Assembly (NCBI RefSeq): GCF_002005205.3
Contig: NZ_CP019703.3
Location: forward strand, 124,001-188,000
From: Rhizobium rhizogenes
GTDB lineage: Bacteria > Pseudomonadota > Alphaproteobacteria > Rhizobiales > Rhizobiaceae
Length of the DNA: 64,000 bases
Reading direction: 5' to 3'
Of the stretch, positions 53,055 through 59,968 are shown piece after piece (within the stretch, counting starts at the first letter, position 1; each line of letters begins with the position of its first letter). The position numbers were made by a program, and so were the translations under genes. Below the pieces are notes generated by a model. It saw only the letters and a list, made by a program, of their open reading frames with translations, had not been told where the DNA came from and searched no databases.

Positions 53055-53675
53055 TTATCCAGTGACCAAATCGGCGCGCTGGTACGAGGAAAGCATCGTT
53101 TGAACGATACGCATGCCATCGGACTTCAGGTCAAACCTCGAATCATCCTCCAGCCAGGTCTGAAACGTTCCTCGCATTGCAAACCAAAAGGTATATGCCG
53201 CAGTGTCGGAGGTCCAAGGAGCTAGTAATTCCTTTCTCGTCTCTGCGGATCCGAAAACGCTCCCTAACGTAGCCCGCACTTCCTGCTGAAACTTGCGGTC
53301 TTCATTATGGAAGGCCACTGTATCGGAGACTTTCTTATCATAGATCTGGAAAATCCGCCTGCAGTTTTCATTGTCAGCAAAGTGGTTAATGGCTGATGTG
53401 GCAAACTCGGCGACTGCCTTTAATGGCTCCTCAACCATCCCTGCGTCGTGAAGGCTGCCGAGCTTTCTTGCCTGCCAGCATAACTCATCGCGCAAGGCCA
53501 GTAGAATGTGCATTTTTTGTCCGAAATGCCACTGGATGGCGCCGGTTGTTACGGCCGCTTCGGCGGCAATTTCCTGCAAGGAGGCTTCATCGTATCCTTT
53601 TTCGATAAACACAGCCTCGGCAGAGCGTAAAATCCGCCTCCGGGTAGCTGCAGCCTCATCCGACGTCCTTCTCAT
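53055..53675 (-). CDS. TetR/AcrR-family regulator
   Basis: This is 206 residues with an N-terminal TetR helix-turn-helix (residues ~8-60; RRRILRSAEAVFIEKGYDEASLQEIAAEAAVTTGAIQWHFGQK) and a C-terminal ligand-binding region (FWFAMRGTFQTWLEDD) like the AcrR/TtgR group that controls efflux of plant phenolics and flavonoids. It lies downstream of the cytokinin genes on the same strand with a 257-bp gap, so it may be a separate unit. No efflux gene is adjacent; the target is unknown. Confidence 0.8.
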   Translation of the reverse strand: MRRTSDEAAATRRRILRSAEAVFIEKGYDEASLQEIAAEAAVTTGAIQWHFGQKMHILLALRDELCWQARKLGSLHDAGMVEEPLKAVAEFATSAINHFADNENCRRIFQIYDKKVSDTVAFHNEDRKFQQEVRATLGSVFGSAETRKELLAPWTSDTAAYTFWFAMRGTFQTWLEDDSRFDLKSDGMRIVQTMLSSYQRADLVTG

Positions 53676-53931
53676 GCATCGCCCCCCTGTGGCCTATCGC
53701 ATCAGTCCTCTTGATGAACGTTTTTCAGCCCGACATTCCGCGAGAAACAAGAAATATGAAATCGGCTACGGTTTGCCACAGCAATTTCGTTACAAAATAA
53801 ACAGAGCCAACACAGGGGGGACCAGCGCTCGTAGTGCCATCTCGCTTTTTGGACAACACGTTTCAGGTAACCTGCAAAGCGCGCAGTTAGCGTCGGAGTA
53901 GCCTAAAATCGCTCTCTTCTGAACGTAACTT

Positions 53932-54477
53932 TCAAGTGGCACTATCTTTTGCCATGGCAGAAATGAGCACCTCGGCGTCCTCTTCGACGAGGAGGATGTT
54001 GCGATGACTTGCTGTCAAGAATGCTTCGCCAACAATATGATCAAGAAAGGAATCTAGCCTTTTGTAAAAGCCCGCTACGTCCAGCAGTGCACAGGGCTTA
54101 TTGTGGTAACCCAACTGAGCCCATGTCCATACTTCGAACAGCTCTTCGAGGGTTCCCAATCCTCCTGGTAAAGCGATAAAACCATCCGGCAGCGTCGTCA
54201 TCAGCGCTTTGCGCTCGTGCATGGTCTCGACAACGCGTAGATCAGCAAGATCGGTGTGTGCGATCTCCTTCTCGGCCAGCGCGCGGGGAATGACGCCGAT
54301 AACCTCTCCGCCATCGCTTCGGGCCGCGTCCGCAATAGCACCCATTAAACCAATCGAAGCGCCGCCGTACACCAATCCGATGCCCGATCTCGCCAGAGCT
54401 TTGCCAAGTTGGTTTGCTGCGCTCACATAGGCCGGATTTTGGCCGTTGCTTGAACCCGCAAAGACGCAATATCTCAA
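53932..54477 (-). CDS. LOG-family cytokinin riboside 5'-monophosphate phosphoribohydrolase
   Basis: This is 181 residues from a TTG at 54477, which has GGAGGAG 5 bases upstream and gives the usual LOG start (RYCVFAGSSNG). A TTG at 54489 is less likely. Family motifs are YGGASIGLMGAIADAA, MHERKALM and the PGGLGTLEELFEVWTWAQLG signature. LOG enzymes release active cytokinin bases from their ribotides in one step. Following tzs and idi on the same strand, it completes a route to free cytokinin. Confidence 0.88.
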   Translation of the reverse strand: MRYCVFAGSSNGQNPAYVSAANQLGKALARSGIGLVYGGASIGLMGAIADAARSDGGEVIGVIPRALAEKEIAHTDLADLRVVETMHERKALMTTLPDGFIALPGGLGTLEELFEVWTWAQLGYHNKPCALLDVAGFYKRLDSFLDHIVGEAFLTASHRNILLVEEDAEVLISAMAKDSAT

Positions 54478-54571
54478 ACGCTCCTCCAATTGAGAAAACG
54501 AACTTCTTGAAGGCCAGCTATTTCCCGAATTGAGAAACTCCCTACGAGCTCCACGCCCGGGAGCGGCTTAG

Positions 54572-55171
54572 CTAAGAAACCTTAAGTTGAACGTCAATCT
54601 TCGTTCTGGCAGCTTTTGGTAGCCGCCGCTCCTCCGCTACGGGCCATTGCGATGGGTTCGCACCAAGTGGTGCGAGCAGGTCGACTTGTGCACGACACCA
54701 TGGTGACACCAACAAGCGCTCAGCCTGTACGCTTTCGAAAAACCATTGCCAATGCACCCATTCCCACGCTGACACCTCATTCAAATCGGGGTTGACGCCG
54801 GAGGTTTTGCAATGTGCAGCGAATACGGGGCACAACTCGTTTTCGGTGATCCCATTCGTCATTGAAGCGCGATAGGAAAATTCCGGCAGCACAAGACGAA
54901 TGTCGTCTGCACGTATCCGCAATTCCTCGTGACCCCGGCGCTCGATAGCCTCGGTCAACGGTTCGCCAGGTTGCGGGTGTCCACAGCAACTGTTGGAAAG
55001 AACACCGGGCCAGGTGATCTTATCAGATGCCCGGCGCGTCACTAGCAGCTTGTTGTCACCGTTGAAAATGTAGACCGAAAAGGCCAAATGCAGTGGGGTA
55101 TCGGAATGATGAATCTCGGATTTTGGAGCAGTGCCGGTGGCCTCCCCGAGTTCGTTGCACAATATGACCAT
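54572..55171 (-). CDS. idi: Isopentenyl-diphosphate delta-isomerase, type 1 (Nudix)
   Basis: This is 199 residues. It interconverts IPP and DMAPP. The catalytic cysteine lies in SNSCCGHPQPGE and the glutamate in NGITENELCPVF; the Nudix fold is visible (RRGHEELRI, WEWVHWQWFFESV). It is encoded 67 bp after the isopentenyltransferase gene, so it probably boosts the DMAPP (or HMBDP-balancing) supply for cytokinin synthesis. Confidence 0.93.
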   Translation of the reverse strand: MVILCNELGEATGTAPKSEIHHSDTPLHLAFSVYIFNGDNKLLVTRRASDKITWPGVLSNSCCGHPQPGEPLTEAIERRGHEELRIRADDIRLVLPEFSYRASMTNGITENELCPVFAAHCKTSGVNPDLNEVSAWEWVHWQWFFESVQAERLLVSPWCRAQVDLLAPLGANPSQWPVAEERRLPKAARTKIDVQLKVS

Positions 55172-55238
55172 TCAGGCGATTGATTGGCCGGTAGGGTCAT
55201 CACAAATCTCTTCGTTTCGCGACGTTAACTTCCGACAC

Positions 55239-55973
55239 TCAGTTAGCGTTTGATGCCACCCGAGGAGTGAGGCGAACGTTTCCGCCCTCCTGCCAATCAG
55301 GGAAGTCGCGCTCCTGCCACTGCGCATGATCAAAATATTCGTCGGCGATGGCCGAGATCAGCGCCTGCTGTCGCGTCAAATCGAGACGCAACAAATCGCG
55401 AATCCCGATATCATGTTCCTTGGCGAACCGGATTGCGCAGCGATACCCGTCGATGTCCTCCAGTATCGGCCGGAGCGCCTCCTGCTTCCAGAGATCCGTC
55501 AGTTCCTGCAGCAGAGATCGGCGCTCGTCCTTGACAGCAAACATTTCCGTCACCCGGCGTCTTGCTCGCGGCAGGAAAACATCTGGAGCCGCAAGACGAA
55601 GTCGCCTTACATGCCATCTAAAATCGGCTTCCCAATAAGTGTCCGTGGCCATACAGTTCAGAAGGGAAATCGAACCGCCTTCGAGGATGAGACCAGGAGA
55701 GGTCCGGCGATTCTCTACTTCTGAGATGAGCTGACGATGAGCCGCCTCTGCATCGATCACACCCTCAGCGAGTGGGCGCGAATCCAGGTAGATTCGCTCG
55801 GTGGATTGCAGTTCCGATTCCAAAGGACGTCCACTGCCGGTAGCGATTTGGGGGCAGCATTGTACCCGATCGAGCGCTATTACCGGCCAACCCGTTTCTC
55901 GGGCCACTTGTACTGCCAAGTCGGTTTTTCCGCTACAGGTGGGTCCATAGATAAGATAGATAAGCATGTGCAT
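55239..55973 (-). CDS. tzs: Isopentenyltransferase, trans-zeatin-synthesising (Tzs) type
   Basis: This is 244 residues from MHMLIYLIYGPTCSGKTDLA, the size of Tzs (243); the 17 codons further upstream are not family-like. The P-loop GPTCSGKT (residues ~10-17) binds the prenyl donor/AMP. It transfers DMAPP or HMBDP to AMP to make cytokinin nucleotides. It is outside the T-DNA, so it acts in the bacterium, where Tzs is normally induced through VirG and primes plant cells for transformation. A VirG-box-like sequence lies about 280 bp upstream (56249-56262). Confidence 0.92.
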   Translation of the reverse strand: MHMLIYLIYGPTCSGKTDLAVQVARETGWPVIALDRVQCCPQIATGSGRPLESELQSTERIYLDSRPLAEGVIDAEAAHRQLISEVENRRTSPGLILEGGSISLLNCMATDTYWEADFRWHVRRLRLAAPDVFLPRARRRVTEMFAVKDERRSLLQELTDLWKQEALRPILEDIDGYRCAIRFAKEHDIGIRDLLRLDLTRQQALISAIADEYFDHAQWQERDFPDWQEGGNVRLTPRVASNAN

Positions 55974-56024
55974 CTCGCTTCTTTCAAAACCAGCGGGGGT
56001 GACGCGACACGGTCTCATGATCAA

Positions 56025-57048
56025 GACGCTTCATTCGGCATTGGCTGCGCCGCGCGCATTGCAAAAAGAACAAACGTCGAAGTAAAAGTGCTAACGCTTT
56101 CGACGTATGATAGTATTGGTTCGTAGAATAACTTTATCAAACCGCATTCAGAATTTGCAATATGAGGGAAAACATTAAATTTGTGCTTTAATAATTTATG
56201 AGTACTGATATTTATGTCGAAATTCAAATTCCCGCCTTTGACAGTTTGGTTTCATTTGACATCAATTCGCGTGCTACGGCTCCTGGCGGCAGAGCCGCGC
56301 TTGATGAATAGGTACACGTGTGCTTTTTCCGGAATGACGGCAGCGCGGTTGTGATTGGCCAGGAGCTGGCGAATGAGCATGGAACCAGCACCGGCCTGAG
56401 TTCAGTTTAGCGTCAAGTTCAGGATTGACGGGGAGAGCTAAAAGCACATTGGCGGGCGATAGTCCGCTTTGAGGCGGCGCCAGGCAAACAGATGCAAATC
56501 GGCCGTCTGCGCGACGAACGGCCTACTGCTTTCGATGTTGACGGGATCGTTATAGCACTTTCTTTTAGAACTCCTGCTTTGCCGCCTTCGGCATAAGGGA
56601 GTTCGGATATTGACGAGTGCTTCGGCGACGACAGCAGCATCCCTGCCTGGTCGCTTTCCGTTTCGTGTCGCCGAGCGTGCGGATCGCGCGATGACATCGC
56701 CAGTGACGGCATGACCTCAAAGAACAGGCTGCCAAAGCCTAGTTTAGCCGGGCAACTCAGCAAAATACCGCCATGGTCGAGGAAAACAATGCCCCGAACC
56801 CGACGCTTGCCGGGGAAGTAGCTCGGCCTCGCAAGCTGATCAGCCGTTTCCACTTCGGCAGGCCATACGTCGGCCGGTCTCTGATGGAATTGGTCACCGA
56901 ACCGGCACATCGCATCGCCGTCCGCCGGATCCCAGCAATCCTCGCCAATGCTTTCTCCGGCAACGGAACCTCAAGCAGATCTGGAAAGAGTTCCGAAAAG
57001 GTGATCGACGTTCTCGCGACAGAGAACGGATACAGGGACAGCGAGTGG
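56025..57048. other. Intergenic region between tzs and GALLS
   Basis: About 1 kb. It contains the tzs upstream region (AT-rich to 56280) with one VirG-box-like site, then GC-richer DNA with overlapping frames on both strands (56419-56910 minus, 56773-57222 plus) that I cannot assign. They look like decayed coding DNA rather than intact genes. Confidence 0.45.
56249..56262 (-). promoter_or_regulatory. VirG-box-like site upstream of tzs
   Basis: GTTTCATTTGACAT matches RTTDCAWWTGHAAY at 13 of 14 positions. It is about 276 bp upstream of the tzs ATG, farther than usual, so control of tzs from here is plausible but not certain. Confidence 0.4.
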
Positions 57049-57075
57049 AAGAGGGTGCGCGTTACGCACCCTCTT
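57049..57075. terminator. Strong hairpin downstream of GALLS
   Basis: AAGAGGGTGCG (57049-57059) pairs with CGCACCCTCTT (57065-57075), an 11-bp stem with a 5-nt loop. It begins 5 bp after the GALLS stop on the minus strand. The T-run is better on the plus strand, so it may act in both directions. Confidence 0.7.
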
Positions 57076-57079
57076 TTAC

Positions 57080-59968
57080 TTAGAGTCCACGTCCATCCCC
57101 GCGGACGCGGATGCGCTCGTCAAAATCCCGTGTCAGCCGATCCACGTCATTTGCCGCCTTCGGCGAAGTCTGTTTTGGTGCTGCATTACTCTCTTGGACA
57201 CTCTGCCTCAGACTACCTGTAGTTTCGTGCCCTTCTTTCGAGACTACATCAAGTTCTTGGGGCTTCTCGCGATTGGTTTTTATCCGATCGGGCAACCGAA
57301 TGATCGAGGTCTCGCCAACGATAGTAGCTTGAACCTGGGGTATTTCGGGCGCTTCGGTGCGCTCAATCGGCTTGACCTCGCCACGTGCCGCGACAACTTC
57401 CTGGCGTTTTGCAATCCGATCGATGGCGGCTGTGTAGTCCGGCAAGGCTGGGAATTTGTCCTGGTAGAGCTCGCTGCCCGGCTTTCCCAGTTGCCTGGCC
57501 AAGATGTCCCTGTCGGCGGTGTCCTTGAGCGAAGTGAAAAGCTGCGTCCGCTCGTCGGCCTTGCTCAGCAAAGCGCTATTGGCGTTGATGCCATGGGCAG
57601 CGTCGTTCAAGAGATAGATTTGGTCAACACGTTTGCCGTCATCATGTCGCGTAAGTTCATAGGCGGAGCCGATGACCGTCATCGGGCCTTCGATTTTGTA
57701 GCCCTTGACGCCCCTGTCACCCGGCTCGCCGGTGCTGGCCTCGAAGGTCTTGCTCTGACTGCTGCCATCGGGTTTGAAGGTAACGGATTTGCCTTCGATC
57801 TTTTCGATCCGGCCGGCTTCACCGGCAATGAGATTCCTGTAGCTGCTGGTGACGCTGAGCCTGTCGCCGACCCTGAAACGGATATCCTTGTTGTTGAACG
57901 CCTTGAAGCTGACAGGGTCGCCACTCAGGCGACCGGATGCAAGGCCCTGTTTTTCGATCTCCTTGGCCAGCGCATCTACATCAACGCGCCGATTGGCATA
58001 GAGCATGCGGACCTTTTCGGGATCTGCCTTGATATCCCTTTCGTAAGCATCCGCCATTGCTTTCAGCGCCGACCCGGCGTCCGCTTTCTCGACAAGGGAG
58101 CCGGTTGCGGCGAGCGTTTCCACGAGCTTCTTGTGATCGCCAGCCTGCAGGGCTTCCACCACAGATTTTTGACTGTCAGGCGTCCAATGTCCCGCCTCGT
58201 AGGGCGTTTGGTTCACCGGCTCCATTTGAACAGTAGGACTTTCCTCGCCACGTCCGGCCCTAAGTTCCTCGCGTTTCGCGATCCGGTCGATCGCGGCTGC
58301 GTAGTCCGGCGAGACTGGGAATTTGTCCTGATAGAGCTCGCTGCCAGGCTTGCTGAGTTGGCTGGCCAAGATGTGTCTGTCAGCCGTGTCGCTTTGCACG
58401 GTGAAAACCTGGGTTCGTTCGTCGGCCTTGCTCAACAGGGCGCTCGCGGCATTTGAGCCGAAAATGGCACTGTGCAAGACATAAACCTGATCGACGCGCC
58501 TGCCATCGTCGTGATTTCTGATTTCGTAGGCGGAGCCGATGATTGTCGTGGGCCCCTCAATCTTATAGCCCTTGACACCCCTGTCACCCGGCTCGCCGGT
58601 GCTGGCCTCGAAGGTCTTGCTCTGACTGCTGCCATCGGGTTTGAAGGTAACGGATTTGCCTTCGATCTTTTCGATCCGGCCGGCTTCACCGGCAATGAGA
58701 TTCCTATAGCTGCTAGTGACGCTGAGCCTGTCACCGACCCTGAAACGGATATCCTTGTTGTTAAACGCCTTGAAGCTGACAGGGTCGCCACTCAGGCGAC
58801 CGGATGCAAGGCCCTGCTTTTCGATCTCTTCGGCAAGCAAATCTACATGATCACGTTTGTTGGCGTAGAGAGCGCGGACTTTCTCGGGGTCCGCACTAAT
58901 GTCTCTTTCATAAGTCTGCGCTATCGCTTTCAACGTTGATACGAGATTTGTGTTCTCAACAAGGGAGCCGGTTGCGGCTAGCGTTTCCACAAGCTTCTTG
59001 TGGTCGCCTGCCTGCAAGGCCTCGACGATTCTTTTCTGGTTATTGACTGCCGCATCGGCAGCGTCGGGCGGCGTTTGGGGCGCCAGGTCTATCGGGGCGG
59101 AAGTTTTCTCCTCGCCACGTGCCGCGACAACTTCCTGGCGTTTTGCAATCCGATCGATGGCGGCTGTGTAGTCCGGCAAGGCTGGGAATTTGTCCTGGTA
59201 GAGCTCGCTGCCCGGCTTTCCCAGTTGCCTGGCCAAGATGTCCCTGTCGGCGGTGTCCTTGAGCGAAGTGAAAAGCTGCGTCCGCTCGTCGGCCTTGCTC
59301 AGCAAAGCGCTATTGGCGTTGATGCCATGGGCAGCGTCGTTCAAGAGATAGATTTGGTCAACACGTTTGCCGTCATCATGTCGCGTAAGTTCATAGGCGG
59401 AGCCGATGACCGTCATCGGGCCTTCGATTTTGTAGCCCTTGACGCCCCTGTCACCCGGCTCGCCGGTGCTGGCCTCGAAGGTCTTGCTCTGACTGCTGCC
59501 ATCGGGTTTGAAGGTAACGGATTTGCCTTCGATCTTTTCGATCCGGCCGGCTTCACCGGCAATGAGATTCCTGTAGCTGCTGGTGACGCTGAGCCTGTCG
59601 CCGACCCTGAAACGGATATCCTTGTTGTTGAACGCCTTGAAGCTGACAGGGTCGCCACTCAGGCGACCGGATGCAAGGCCCTGTTTTTCGATCTCCTTGG
59701 CCAGCGCATCTACATCAACGCGCCGATTGGCATAGAGCATGCGGACCTTTTCGGGATCTGCCTTGATATCCCTTTCGTAAGCATCCGCCATTGCTTTCAG
59801 CGCCGACCCGGCGTCCGCCTTCTCGACAAGGGAGCCGGTTGCGGCGAGCGTTTCCACGAGCTTCTTGTGATCGCCAGCCTGCAGGGCTTCCACAATGGAA
59901 GTCTGCGAAAAATGACGCTCGCTGCCTGCAGAGTCAGCGCCTTGCATTTTCTGGTCATTCGAAGCCAT
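57080..59968 (-). CDS. GALLS-CT, internal translation product
   Basis: An in-frame ATG at 59968 (residue 808; MASNDQKMQGADSAG) has AGGAG 9 bases upstream (59978-59982). It encodes 962 residues made of the three repeats and the C-terminal export signal, without the helicase-like part. In pRiA4 both full-length GALLS and GALLS-CT are made and translocated and both are needed for full activity; the same arrangement is seen here. Confidence 0.85.
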   Translation of the reverse strand: MASNDQKMQGADSAGSERHFSQTSIVEALQAGDHKKLVETLAATGSLVEKADAGSALKAMADAYERDIKADPEKVRMLYANRRVDVDALAKEIEKQGLASGRLSGDPVSFKAFNNKDIRFRVGDRLSVTSSYRNLIAGEAGRIEKIEGKSVTFKPDGSSQSKTFEASTGEPGDRGVKGYKIEGPMTVIGSAYELTRHDDGKRVDQIYLLNDAAHGINANSALLSKADERTQLFTSLKDTADRDILARQLGKPGSELYQDKFPALPDYTAAIDRIAKRQEVVAARGEEKTSAPIDLAPQTPPDAADAAVNNQKRIVEALQAGDHKKLVETLAATGSLVENTNLVSTLKAIAQTYERDISADPEKVRALYANKRDHVDLLAEEIEKQGLASGRLSGDPVSFKAFNNKDIRFRVGDRLSVTSSYRNLIAGEAGRIEKIEGKSVTFKPDGSSQSKTFEASTGEPGDRGVKGYKIEGPTTIIGSAYEIRNHDDGRRVDQVYVLHSAIFGSNAASALLSKADERTQVFTVQSDTADRHILASQLSKPGSELYQDKFPVSPDYAAAIDRIAKREELRAGRGEESPTVQMEPVNQTPYEAGHWTPDSQKSVVEALQAGDHKKLVETLAATGSLVEKADAGSALKAMADAYERDIKADPEKVRMLYANRRVDVDALAKEIEKQGLASGRLSGDPVSFKAFNNKDIRFRVGDRLSVTSSYRNLIAGEAGRIEKIEGKSVTFKPDGSSQSKTFEASTGEPGDRGVKGYKIEGPMTVIGSAYELTRHDDGKRVDQIYLLNDAAHGINANSALLSKADERTQLFTSLKDTADRDILARQLGKPGSELYQDKFPALPDYTAAIDRIAKRQEVVAARGEVKPIERTEAPEIPQVQATIVGETSIIRLPDRIKTNREKPQELDVVSKEGHETTGSLRQSVQESNAAPKQTSPKAANDVDRLTRDFDERIRVRGDGRGL

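Noticed and set aside
56419..56910. 163-residue minus-strand frame between tzs and GALLS
   Set aside because: No recognisable domain, poor start and overlapping frames on both strands; treated as decayed DNA.
57194..58456. 420-residue plus-strand frame and a similar one at 59000-59983
   Set aside because: They are antisense to the GALLS repeats; their similarity reflects the repeats, and no ribosome site or family supports them.
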